DNA of 64,000 nt from Corallococcus sp. NCRR (GTDB lineage: Bacteria > Myxococcota > Myxococcia > Myxococcales > Myxococcaceae): the NCBI RefSeq assembly GCF_026965535.1, contig NZ_CP114039.1:1860001-1924000 (forward strand). The letters are read 5' to 3'. Positions 17,531-25,341 of this stretch are shown here, piece by piece (position 1 is the stretch's first letter; each line of letters starts with the position of its first letter). The notes beneath the pieces are model-generated. The model was not told the DNA's origin. It did no database searches and saw nothing but the letters and a program-made list of their open reading frames with translations. A program made the position numbers and the translations under genes.

Positions 17531-18214
17531 ATGACGGAAACCCGTGAACTGCCGCGCGTCTCGGTGAACAAGCTGGGCGAGTACCTGGTGGCCACGCCCG
17601 CCCGCCGCAAGCGCATCATCCACGACCAGAAGCACCCGCCGGAGGCCCAGTACCTGCGCTATCCGGAGGCGTCCCAGGCCATCACGGACTTCCTGTGCCG
17701 GGGCCTGGATTTGAACGTGCTGCGGGAGTCCCAGCGCAGGTTCGCCTGCGCGGTGCCGCAGACGGAGTTCGAGGCGCAGCGCATGCAACTGTGCTCGGAG
17801 GCACTGGAGCGCTTCGCGGACCTGGTGCCCTGGTTGGACCTGGACGACGCCATCATCAGCGCGGTGGGCGCGGAGCCGCCCGTGCTGGAGATGGCCGGGG
17901 TCACCATCAGCGTGCGCCCGGAGGTGGTGGTGCAGCGGCTGGACAAGCAGGGCAACCCGCGCGTGGGGTTGATGAAGCTCTACTTCTCCAAGACGCACCC
18001 GCTGGACGAGCGCAGCGGCCAGTACATCGGAACGCTGTTGCAGCGCTTCGCGGAGCAGCACCTGTGCCGGCTGGGCCCGGCGGACCACCGGCTGATGACG
18101 GTGGTGGACGTGTTCGCCGGCTCGCTGTTCGTCGCGCCGCGCGCGCACATCCGCCGGCTGGGCGACGTGGTGCTCGCGTGCGAGGAGATCGCCGAGCGCT
18201 GGGCCGTCCACTGA
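17531..18214 (+). CDS. Conserved hypothetical protein, 227 residues
   Basis: Not a family I can name. No signal peptide or membrane segment; mixed alpha/beta. The core (PVLEMAGVTISVRPEVVVQR followed by GLMKLYFSK) loosely resembles the strand pattern of PD-(D/E)xK nuclease folds, with Glu and Lys in plausible places, but the match is weak and should not be taken as function. The start is supported by GAGGGGGAAACACC before the ATG. It lies between two minus-strand STAS-like paralogs, one on each side. Confidence 0.75.
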   Translation: MTETRELPRVSVNKLGEYLVATPARRKRIIHDQKHPPEAQYLRYPEASQAITDFLCRGLDLNVLRESQRRFACAVPQTEFEAQRMQLCSEALERFADLVPWLDLDDAIISAVGAEPPVLEMAGVTISVRPEVVVQRLDKQGNPRVGLMKLYFSKTHPLDERSGQYIGTLLQRFAEQHLCRLGPADHRLMTVVDVFAGSLFVAPRAHIRRLGDVVLACEEIAERWAVH

Positions 18215-18231
18215 CGGACGGCCGGACACCG

Positions 18232-18257
18232 CGTCAGCGCGGCGCCGCGTCCTGACG
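18232..18257. terminator. Strong hairpin at the convergent junction
   Basis: CGTCAGCGCGGC (18232-18243) pairs with GCCGCG (18244-18249) and, past a TC bulge, CTGACG (18252-18257). It overlaps the last codons of the minus-strand gene ending at 18234 and lies 18 bp after the plus-strand gene ends at 18214. Confidence 0.4.
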
Positions 18258-18656
18258 GCGCCGGTGGGTCTCCAGCCACGCGCGGGCCTGGGGCTCCGAG
18301 TCCAGGAACTCCGCCTGCAGCTTCGTGTCGCGGATGAAGTTGAGCGCCACCACGAGCGCGCGCAGCACCTCGCGGTGCGTGCGCTTGGCGCCGAAGAAGA
18401 CGGCCGCGCGGAACCACGTGGTGCTCACGTGTTCGGCCAGGTACTTGCGTGGCGCGACCGACAGCCCCTCGGAGCTGCTCAGGTCCACGACGAGGTACAG
18501 GGGCTTCTCCGGGCTCGCCCCCAGCTCATGGAACACGTCCACCAGCGCCCGCACGTCCGTCTCTGAAAACGCTCCCCGGACCTTGATCCAGAGGATGTCG
18601 GAGTCCTCCAGCGAGACACGCTGTGTCCCGAAGACCCACTCCCGCAGCACCGCCAT
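18234..18656 (-). CDS. SpoIIAA/STAS-like domain protein (paralog of 16939-17361)
   Basis: 140 residues from the ATG preceded by GGGAGAGGGC; a GTG four codons upstream is possible. It shares with its paralog the WVFGTQRVSLEDSDILWIKV-type first strands, LYLVVDLSSSEGLSV, RKYLAEHV and a C-terminal PQARAWLETH. The equal length of the two proteins supports the chosen starts. Probably a cytoplasmic STAS-like module; no partner is evident. Confidence 0.7.
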   Translation of the reverse strand: MAVLREWVFGTQRVSLEDSDILWIKVRGAFSETDVRALVDVFHELGASPEKPLYLVVDLSSSEGLSVAPRKYLAEHVSTTWFRAAVFFGAKRTHREVLRALVVALNFIRDTKLQAEFLDSEPQARAWLETHRRRQDAAPR

Positions 18657-19021
18657 GCCCTCTCCCACGCAGAGGGCCGCAGAGTAACCAAGACCCGGCC
18701 CCCGTCACCAGTCCGTGACCCCTCCTTTTCCGAGGGAATCCGCCCGTCCAACCCTCCGGGTCACGCACGCGCGCACGCCACGTGTCCTTCCGGGCCGGGT
18801 CATTCCTCGCACGCCGCGTCATGGCGTGGAGGTGTGGCCGTTGTGTCATGGGCGGGTCAGCGCGAAGCAGGCCCCCTGCGGGGCGCGGGCGGAAAGCCGC
18901 TATGCTCGTGGAGCGGGCGGCCAGACGGACGGCCGCCCCTGGGCGCATCTCCGGCCGGTTGTCGGAACGCGCTTCCTTGCTCACCGTGAAGGGTCGCGCC
19001 GCTGGCGCGGAGGATGGGAGC

Positions 19022-19978
19022 GTGGTGCTGGAGTCCTTGTGGAGCAGACGCGCCGTGCTCGTGTCGGGCAAGGGCGGCGTGGGCAAGACGACGCTCTCCG
19101 CGGCGCTCGCGGTGGCGGCGGCGCGCGCGGGCCGGCCGGTGCTGCTGGCGGAGCTGTCCCCGGACGAGGGCGGCCCGTCCACGCTCGCGGGGCTGGTGGG
19201 CGTGAAGGAGGCCGGGCCGCGCGTGGTGCCGGCCGGGCCGAACCTGTCCTTCGTGCGCCTGTCCGCGCAGGAGGGCCACCGGCTCTTCCTGGAGGAGACC
19301 CTGCCCGTGAAGTGGCTGGCGGAGGCCGCGCTGCGCTCCCGGGCGCTGCGGCGCTTCCTGGAGGCCGGCCCCGCGCTCAAGGAGATGGGGCTGATGTTCC
19401 AGCTCCTGGCGCTCCTGCGCCTCACGCACCCGGATGGCCGCCGGGTGCACCCGCTCACGGTGGTGGACCTGCCCGCCACGGGCCACGCGCTGGCGCTGGC
19501 CACGCTGCCCCGGAGCATCCTCTCGCTGATGCCGGGCGGGCCCGTGGGGCGCGCGGTGCGCGAGGGGCTGGACCTGCTCCAGGACCCCGCGCGCACGGGC
19601 GTGGTGGTCACCACGCTGCCGGAGCCCCTGCCCGTCAGCGAGACGCTGGCGCTGGTGGGCGAGCTGAAGGACGTGGGACTGCCCCTGTCCGCCGCGGTGC
19701 TCAACCGCATGCCGGAGGACCCCTTCACGCCGGAGTCGCGCGCGGCGCTGGAGCGGCTGTTGGAGACGCACGGGCCGCACCGGGGGCAGCGGGCGCTGGA
19801 GCGGCTGGAGCGCGCGAGGCTGGCGCGGCAGCGGCTGGCGGCGGGCGTGGGCGTGCCCCACTGGGGCCTGCCGGAGCTGGCGCTGACGGGCATGGCGCTG
19901 GTGGAGCGGCTGGCGGAGCTCCTGGAGTCCACACTCGAAGGGGCCGCGACCCACGGCGGCCAGGAGGCCACGCCATGA
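19022..19978 (+). CDS. ArsA-family ATPase (first of a pair)
   Basis: P-loop ATPase of the ArsA/Get3/MinD superfamily. Deviant Walker A SGKGGVGKTT with signature Lys lies about 15 residues from the chosen GTG, and the switch-like VVDLPATGHALALATLP is typical of ArsA proteins. About 318 residues, normal for a single ArsA half. An AGGATGGGAG site sits just before the GTG pair at 19022/19025; an ATG at 18902 would add 40 residues unlike the family and cannot be excluded. The next ArsA gene overlaps by ATGA. No arsenic genes are near. A client-protein or membrane-trafficking role is possible, inferred only. Confidence 0.88.
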   Translation: MVLESLWSRRAVLVSGKGGVGKTTLSAALAVAAARAGRPVLLAELSPDEGGPSTLAGLVGVKEAGPRVVPAGPNLSFVRLSAQEGHRLFLEETLPVKWLAEAALRSRALRRFLEAGPALKEMGLMFQLLALLRLTHPDGRRVHPLTVVDLPATGHALALATLPRSILSLMPGGPVGRAVREGLDLLQDPARTGVVVTTLPEPLPVSETLALVGELKDVGLPLSAAVLNRMPEDPFTPESRAALERLLETHGPHRGQRALERLERARLARQRLAAGVGVPHWGLPELALTGMALVERLAELLESTLEGAATHGGQEATP

Positions 19979-21084
19979 ACCTGGACGGCATGCTGCGCGA
20001 CAAGCGGATCCTCGTGCTGTGCGGCGCGGGCGGCGTGGGCAAGACGACGACGGCGGCGGCGCTGGGCGTGGCGGCGGCGAGAGCGGGGCGCAAGGTGCTG
20101 GTGCTCACCATCGACCCGGCGCGGCGGCTGGCGGAGGCCATGGGGCTGAAGGAGAACGGCGCGGAGCCCACCTCCGTGCCCGCGGAGCGCCTGTTCGCGG
20201 ACGGCAAACGCGGCGAGGGCCGGCTGGACGTGTGGATGCTGGAGCCGCGCATCGTCTTCGAGCGCATGGTGCGCCGGATGTCCGCCACGGAGAGCGCCGC
20301 GCGCACCATCCTGGAGCACCGCCTGTACCGCTTCCTGTCGGAGCTGGTCGCGGGCGTGCAGGAGTACGCCGCCGCGGAGGCGCTGGACGGCTTCATCGCG
20401 GAGGGCCACTACGACCTCATCGTCCTGGACACCCCGCCCAGCCGCCACGCCCTGGACTTCCTGGACGCGCCGGGCCGGCTGTCGCGCTTCCTGGACGAGC
20501 GGATCATCTCCCTCTTCGGTCCGGACTCGGGCCGCACGGGCCGGCTGTGGCAGGGCGCGCAGGCGCTGGTGGGCAAGGTGCTGGACGGCATCTTCGGCGG
20601 CGGCTTCGCGCAGGAGATGCGCACCTTCGTCGCCGCCTTCGGAGGCCTGTTCGCCGGCATCCGCCTGCACTCGGACCGGCTGCGGGAGCACCTGTCGTCG
20701 AAGGACGCGGCGTTCCTGCTCGTCACGTCGCCGGAGGCCGCCGCGCTGCGCGAGGCCACCTTCTTCCAGGAGGCGCTCCAGGCCAAGGGGCTGCCCTTCG
20801 CGGGCTACGTGCTCAACCGCAGCTGGGCGCGGGATGACGACCTGGCCCCGGCCGCCGCGCTGAAGCCGCACGCGAACAACGCCGCGGACACGGACGCCGT
20901 CAGCGCGCTGGAGCACCTGGCGGGCGTGGAGGACGCGCGCGCGAAGGCCCACCGCTCGCTCCTGGCGAGGCTGGCCGAAGGGCTGCCCCGGGGCGCGCTG
21001 GCCATCGCCGCGCCGGACGCGGGCGCGGACCTGGAGGACTTCCGGGGGCTGGTGCACCTGGGGGACGCGCTCACCGTCGTCTGA
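19975..21084 (+). CDS. ArsA-family ATPase (second of a pair)
   Basis: 369 residues. Walker A CGAGGVGKTTT at about 16-25, IDPARRLAEAMG switch I region, and VLDTPPSRHALDFLDAPGR, the classic ArsA signature, at about 140-160. The ATG overlaps the stop of the first ArsA gene (ATGA), so the two halves are made together. This mirrors a split version of the two-domain ArsA and suggests a heterodimer, as in other myxobacteria. The conserved arsenite-binding cysteines of E. coli ArsA are not apparent, so arsenite transport is unlikely. Confidence 0.93.
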   Translation: MNLDGMLRDKRILVLCGAGGVGKTTTAAALGVAAARAGRKVLVLTIDPARRLAEAMGLKENGAEPTSVPAERLFADGKRGEGRLDVWMLEPRIVFERMVRRMSATESAARTILEHRLYRFLSELVAGVQEYAAAEALDGFIAEGHYDLIVLDTPPSRHALDFLDAPGRLSRFLDERIISLFGPDSGRTGRLWQGAQALVGKVLDGIFGGGFAQEMRTFVAAFGGLFAGIRLHSDRLREHLSSKDAAFLLVTSPEAAALREATFFQEALQAKGLPFAGYVLNRSWARDDDLAPAAALKPHANNAADTDAVSALEHLAGVEDARAKAHRSLLARLAEGLPRGALAIAAPDAGADLEDFRGLVHLGDALTVV

Positions 21085-21209
21085 GGTCCCGCCCGGGGTG
21101 TCTTCCGCGCCAGGGCGGACGGGCGAGCGGCGCCGCACCTGGCCGGCTGGAGCTTTGCGCGTCCGGGCCCGCTTCCCATGTTCGCAAGTCGAGGAGGCTT
21201 GCGACGCAC

Positions 21210-22274
21210 ATGGGCACCAAGGACTACAGCAACGGAAACGGCAGGCATGACCTGGGGCGCGCGGACATCTCCACGCCTCCCACCGACGCGATGGCCACGC
21301 ACCGCTCACCGGACGTGGCGCCGCCGGGCTCGCGCGAACGCTCGGAGTCCGACGTGAGCGGTTGGAGCCCCGGGCGCGACGAGCTGCCCGCCGACCGGCA
21401 GGGGAGATTCCACCGCGCCGCCGCGTGGCGCCTGGGCCGCGTGCGCACGGACGTGGACGACACCGGCACCTGGCGCAAGGACCGCGAGGGCGAGCGCGAC
21501 GGCGGCACCACCGGCCCCTATGGCCGCGACGACCGCGACCCGCGCTACGCCAATGGCGCGGGCCCCCGGCGCACCCAGGGCGAGGACACCGTCCAGGAGA
21601 TGCCCGCCGAGCGCGCCGACTACCGCGAGTGGGACCGCAGCGGCTACGGCGGCCAGGAGCCCCTGTTGCGCGACCGCCCCGCCCGCGCCGCTTCCCGCGA
21701 GGACGCGCGCTTGCGCGACCGGCTGGCGCCCCAGCGGGAGGAGACCTTCCCCCTGGACCCGAGGCTGCGCGCCTCCCGCGACACGTCCACCGCGTCCGAG
21801 TCCTCGCGCCGCCGCTGGAGGCGCGAGCCGCTCACCGCGCGCGACATCATGACCCGCCAGGTGCGCACCGCCCGCCGCGACAGCTCCCTGCGCGAGGTGG
21901 CGCAGTTGATGCGGGACGAGGACTGCGGCGTGGTGCCCATCGTGGACGCGGAAGGACACCTGCTGGGACTCGTCACCGACCGCGACCTGGCGCTGCGCGC
22001 CTTCACGGGCCAACGCGCCGTGGACGGCCTGCGCGCCTCGGACGTGATGACGGAGGACCTGGAGGCGGTGCTGCCGGAGGAGGACCTGCACGGCGTCATC
22101 GAGCTGATGGGCCGCCGCCAGGTGCGCCGCATCCCCGTGGTGGAGCCCGATGACCGGCTCGTGGGCATCATCGCGCTGGGGGACATCGCCAGCCGCGCGG
22201 ACCAGGACGAGGAGCTGCAGGAGGCGCTGGAGCGCATCTCGTCCCGGCGCTCGTTCTGGAGCCGGCTGCGCTGA
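21210..22274 (+). CDS. CBS-domain protein with long disordered N-terminus
   Basis: 354 residues. The first ~205 are very hydrophilic and rich in Arg, Asp and Gly (disordered). The rest is a tandem CBS pair (about 208-335): RDIMTRQVRTARRDSSL, GVVPIVDAEGHLLGLVTDRD, SDVMTEDLEAV and RRIPVVEPDDRLVGIIALGD. CBS pairs bind adenosyl nucleotides and report energy state. Ribosome site GAGGAGG at 21191-21197. No effector domain is attached; transcribed alone, ending at a strong hairpin. Confidence 0.92.
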   Translation: MGTKDYSNGNGRHDLGRADISTPPTDAMATHRSPDVAPPGSRERSESDVSGWSPGRDELPADRQGRFHRAAAWRLGRVRTDVDDTGTWRKDREGERDGGTTGPYGRDDRDPRYANGAGPRRTQGEDTVQEMPAERADYREWDRSGYGGQEPLLRDRPARAASREDARLRDRLAPQREETFPLDPRLRASRDTSTASESSRRRWRREPLTARDIMTRQVRTARRDSSLREVAQLMRDEDCGVVPIVDAEGHLLGLVTDRDLALRAFTGQRAVDGLRASDVMTEDLEAVLPEEDLHGVIELMGRRQVRRIPVVEPDDRLVGIIALGDIASRADQDEELQEALERISSRRSFWSRLR

Positions 22275-22287
22275 TCAGCGCCGAGGA

Positions 22288-22314
22288 GACGGGAGGCCTG
22301 GAGCGCCTCCCGTC
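22288..22314. terminator. Bidirectional terminator hairpin
   Basis: GACGGGAGGC (22288-22297) and GCCTCCCGTC (22305-22314), a perfect 10-bp stem with a 7-nt loop, between the convergent CBS gene (ends 22274) and the Rieske gene (ends 22328). Confidence 0.7.
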
Positions 22315-22327
22315 CCGGCCTTCCTAC

Positions 22328-23137
22328 TCAGGCGATGGAGACGACCACGCCGGACGCGTCCGCCGTCACGGAGAACGTCTTCAGGTTCACCGTCGCCGCG
22401 CCCCCGGGTTCGACCACGCCCGTCTTGCTGAACACGGACGCGTGGCACGGGCAGAGCAGCTCGTCGAGGCTCGACTCGAAGCCCACCTCGCAGCCCTGGT
22501 GCGTGCAGACGGAGTCCACGGCGGAGTAGGTCCCGTCCTCCAGCTTGAAGACGAAGATGGTCTTGCCGTAGCCGGTGGGGTTGCCGCTCACCATGCCGCC
22601 CGCGTTCTGCAGGTCGGGGAACTCCGCGAAGGTGAGCGTCACCTTGCCGTCGACCACCGACGGGAAGTTGTCGCTGCCGGCCTTGAGGTTGATGCTCAGC
22701 ACCTGCGTGCCCGCGTTGTACGTGGCCACGTACGTCTTGAGCGGCACCGTGGCGGGCTCCTGTGTCACCGCGCCCGTCGTGACGTTGAACTTCGAGATGT
22801 GGCAGGGGCACACGGCCTCCGTCCCATCGAAGCCCATGGGGCAGCCCACGTGGGTGCACGTGGCGGACAGCACCGCGTAGGTGTCCGCGGACGGGTGCAC
22901 CACCAGCAGGTTCTCCTGCCCGGAGCCGCCCGGGAAGCGCAGCGTCACCGAGCCGCCCGCGCGCGACAGGTCCGGGTAGCGCTGCACCACCAGCGACACG
23001 ATGCCGTCCGCGCCGGGCGCGGGCACGTCCAGCACCGGCGACGGGTCGATGTTGGGCGCGCACGCGGGCGGGATGCCCGCGACGACCACGCCCGTTCCCA
23101 GCAGCTTCTTGAAGAAGTCCCGGCGCGACGAGCTCAC
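22328..23137 (-). CDS. Tat-exported protein with two Rieske [2Fe-2S] domains
   Basis: 269 residues. The N-terminus SSSRRDFFKKLLG is a twin-arginine signal, so it folds with its clusters in the cytoplasm before export. Two complete Rieske motifs: CTHVGC/CPCH (about 94-113) and CTHQGC/CPCH (about 211-232), so two clusters are expected in one chain, which is unusual. The GTG start overlaps the YceI gene stop (GTGA). With the b561-like membrane protein at the head of the operon, an electron-transfer role at the periplasmic side of the membrane is a reasonable inference. Ends at a shared terminator hairpin. Confidence 0.92.
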   Translation of the reverse strand: MSSSRRDFFKKLLGTGVVVAGIPPACAPNIDPSPVLDVPAPGADGIVSLVVQRYPDLSRAGGSVTLRFPGGSGQENLLVVHPSADTYAVLSATCTHVGCPMGFDGTEAVCPCHISKFNVTTGAVTQEPATVPLKTYVATYNAGTQVLSINLKAGSDNFPSVVDGKVTLTFAEFPDLQNAGGMVSGNPTGYGKTIFVFKLEDGTYSAVDSVCTHQGCEVGFESSLDELLCPCHASVFSKTGVVEPGGAATVNLKTFSVTADASGVVVSIA

Positions 23138-23706
23138 GTGCCCTCCGTGAAGACGAGGTGCGGCTCCAGCACCAGCTCGTCTTCCACCTTCACGAGCAGC
23201 AGCGTGGGCCGTTCGATGTTGTAGCCCTCCAGGCTGATCTTGAAGGACCCGTCCGCCGTCACCTGCTTCGCGGAGTCGAACTTCACCGTCATGGGGATTT
23301 CGACGTCCTTCGTCACGCCGTGGAAGGTGAGCTTGCCCTTGAGGGTCACCGGCACGGAGCCCGGGAAGGTGGCGGGCGGCTTCACGCCGGAGCCCACGGC
23401 CTTCACCTCCACCAGCGGGAACTTCGCTGCCTCCGTCACCTCCAGCATGTGCGTGTCGCGGTTGGAGTTCTGCGAGTCGAAGTCCTTCACCTGCGCGCGC
23501 ACGGCCACCTGCAGGGTCCCGTCCGGCTTCAGCACGGCCTTGCCCTCGCTGGGGGGCGCCTTGCCGGACACGGTGTGCATCTTGTGGATGAGCTTGTAGG
23601 TGAGGGAGCTGGCGTCCTTCTTCACCGAATACATCTTCGCGTTCTGCGCGGCGGCGGGCAGCGCGAACAGCAGGGCAGCGGAAAGAACGAGTCGTCGAGC
23701 AATCAC
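23134..23706 (-). CDS. YceI-family periplasmic lipocalin-like protein
   Basis: 190 residues with a clear signal peptide (residues 1-20, ending ALPAAAQ). The mature part has the YceI pattern: VKKDASSLTYKLIHKMHTVSG, DSQNSNRDTHMLEV, GKLTFHGVTKDVEIPM. The family forms an elongated barrel that binds isoprenoid-type lipids such as polyprenyl quinones. Overlaps the downstream double-Rieske gene by GTGA; the b561-like gene is 79 bp upstream on the same strand. The association with redox proteins fits quinone binding, which is inferred. Confidence 0.93.
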   Translation of the reverse strand: MIARRLVLSAALLFALPAAAQNAKMYSVKKDASSLTYKLIHKMHTVSGKAPPSEGKAVLKPDGTLQVAVRAQVKDFDSQNSNRDTHMLEVTEAAKFPLVEVKAVGSGVKPPATFPGSVPVTLKGKLTFHGVTKDVEIPMTVKFDSAKQVTADGSFKISLEGYNIERPTLLLVKVEDELVLEPHLVFTEGT

Positions 23707-23785
23707 GGCGTCCTCCAGAGGGGGCTACGTCTTGTCTGCGCACAACGGCCGGCGCGCGGAGACATTCACGACAGGGGGGATGGGG

Positions 23786-24565
23786 TCAGAAAGTCAGCGT
23801 GACGATGCCCGCGGCGACGCAGCCCAGCGTGGCATAGCCCACCACCTGGTGCGCGGTGGCGTACTTCGGCTCCGTGATTTCGCCGTAGCTGTGGGTGGCG
23901 AGGATGCCGAGCACCGCCTGGGCAATCATCCCGGCGGTGGCCAGGCTCATGAAGATTTTATGGAACGTCACCGTGTCCCACTGGAACGGCCGCTCCACCG
24001 GATCCGGCGCCAGCACGCCCAGCGTGCCCACGGTGGCGAACAGCACCGACGTGCCGATGACGACGCCCCGGTGCCAGGCGAGCAGCGAGCGGTTGTCCCC
24101 GCCGCCCCGGAACGACTCGTTGAACTGGAGCTGCCCCAGCACGGTGGCCGCGGTGAGGCCGCCCGCCATGGCCAGGCCCAGGCCCTGGTGCAGCTTGAGC
24201 ATGGTGCGGCGCGTCTCCAGGTCCTTCTGGAGGTCGGGGTCCAGCAGGCCCTTGGACGCCTCCGCCTCCGGCGTGAGCAGGTCGAAGTCCAGGCTGGGCT
24301 CGGAGGTGCTGGAGTCCTGCGGCGCGGCGGTGCCCGTGGAGCCGGACTCCGGCGTGGCGGACACGGGCGGCGTGACGTCCGGCGTCACCGGCGCGGGGGC
24401 CGCGGGCGCGGCTTCCTGCGGGGGCGGCGGCACCGGCTTGCGCTTCACGGACTTGCGCTTCGCCGCGGCGACCATCACGGGAGCGTCCGGCGCGAGGGCC
24501 GCGCCAGCGGGCGAGGCCGCCAGGAGCATGACGGCCAGGAGGGGGGAAATGACGCGGGTCATCAT
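23786..24565 (-). CDS. Cytochrome b561-like membrane protein with proline-rich N-terminus
   Basis: 259 residues: signal peptide (1-22), a Pro/Ala-rich low-complexity region (about 35-95), then four TM helices from about 115. His residues sit at helix ends in LKLHQGLGLAMAGG, LLAWHRGVVIGTS, TFHKIFMSLATAG and TAHQVVGYATLG, the arrangement expected for bis-His heme b ligation in b561-type proteins. Function is inferred from this pattern; I do not recognise a named family. Head of a probable three-gene operon with YceI and double-Rieske proteins. Confidence 0.75.
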   Translation of the reverse strand: MMTRVISPLLAVMLLAASPAGAALAPDAPVMVAAAKRKSVKRKPVPPPPQEAAPAAPAPVTPDVTPPVSATPESGSTGTAAPQDSSTSEPSLDFDLLTPEAEASKGLLDPDLQKDLETRRTMLKLHQGLGLAMAGGLTAATVLGQLQFNESFRGGGDNRSLLAWHRGVVIGTSVLFATVGTLGVLAPDPVERPFQWDTVTFHKIFMSLATAGMIAQAVLGILATHSYGEITEPKYATAHQVVGYATLGCVAAGIVTLTF

Positions 24566-24693
24566 GGGGTTCCCGGGGGACGACGCGGCCCGTCGGAAAA
24601 AGGGTGGGCCATGTCATTCCAGGCTACCCCGGGTCGCGGTCCAGGTGCACGGCAGTGCACACCCGGTCCGGGTGAACCTTGCGATGCCGGCAT

Positions 24694-24730
24694 GTCCCTG
24701 GGTGGCCGTAGCCATAAGAACCCCAGGGAC
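24694..24730 (-). terminator. Hairpin after the NTF2-like gene
   Basis: GTCCCTGGG (24694-24702) and CCCAGGGAC (24722-24730), a perfect 9-bp stem with a 19-nt loop, 20 bp beyond the stop of the minus-strand gene ending at 24751. It would insulate that gene from the redox operon downstream. A second small repeat, ACCCGG-T-CCGGGT (24661-24673), follows. Confidence 0.5.
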
Positions 24731-24750
24731 CGCCGGAAGTTGCGTCCGTG

Positions 24751-25176
24751 TCAGGCCGGTGTCGTCGAAGGCACCTGCGAGCGGGGCGCGGTGCCGTGCG
24801 CCAGCTCCTGCCCCAGGGCGTGCGGGTCGAAGTAGGCGAAGAAGCGGCGGACCCGGTCGCCGTCCCACTCGATGATGGAGACGCCCTCGTAGGCGATGGC
24901 GGCCCCGTTGCGCCCGGTGCCCTGCGTCTCCCATTCGAGGGCCACGCGGTCGCCGGACTCAATCATGTTGCGGAAGGTGGACTTCACCTGGCCGAGGGTA
25001 CCCTTGTACTCGGTCCAGAAGCGGCGGGCGCCGTCGATGCCGGAGAAGACGTTGGGGGAAGCGACGTTGCTCACCTGCGCATCGTCGGCGAAGAGGGCGA
25101 CCATCGGCTCGATGTCGCCGTGCTCCTCCAGTTTCAACAGTGCGTCCACGAACCGCTGCGCTCGTTCCATCGGCAT
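24751..25176 (-). CDS. NTF2-like / SnoaL-type small protein
   Basis: 141 residues with the cone-shaped NTF2-like pattern: an N-terminal helix (ERAQRFVDALLKLEEHGD), MVALFADDAQVSN, GIDGARRFWTEYKG and the ending ISIIEWDGDRV-like strands with FFAYFDPHALG. Such proteins are small-molecule binders or isomerase/hydrolase-like enzymes; catalytic residues cannot be assigned. Transcribed alone, divergent from the membrane-GNAT gene at 25342. Confidence 0.85.
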   Translation of the reverse strand: MPMERAQRFVDALLKLEEHGDIEPMVALFADDAQVSNVASPNVFSGIDGARRFWTEYKGTLGQVKSTFRNMIESGDRVALEWETQGTGRNGAAIAYEGVSIIEWDGDRVRRFFAYFDPHALGQELAHGTAPRSQVPSTTPA

Positions 25177-25295
25177 CGGGTGTCCTCGCTCGTCGCGAAT
25201 GAGAAGTCAGGGGTGTGCCCGGGAAGGGTGCGCACGCGTGGGGGGCGTGGCCCACCTCCGGAGGCCGCTCCCTCGCCCTCCGGACGGAGGCCCCA

Positions 25296-25311
25296 CCCCC
25301 TTGCTCCCGGG
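25296..25311 (+). repeat. Leader element shared by the two membrane/GNAT units, copy 1
   Basis: CCCCCTTGCTCCCGGG, 30 bp before the ATG of the fused gene. A copy differing at one base precedes the split unit at 26403-26418. This suggests that the duplication of the unit included upstream DNA. Confidence 0.35.
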
Positions 25312-25341
25312 TGGCCCGGTGAAGGAAGACAGGGCAACGAC

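Noticed and set aside
19022-21084. Arsenite efflux ATPase
   Set aside because: No ars genes nearby and the metal-binding cysteines of ArsA are not seen; described only as ArsA-family.
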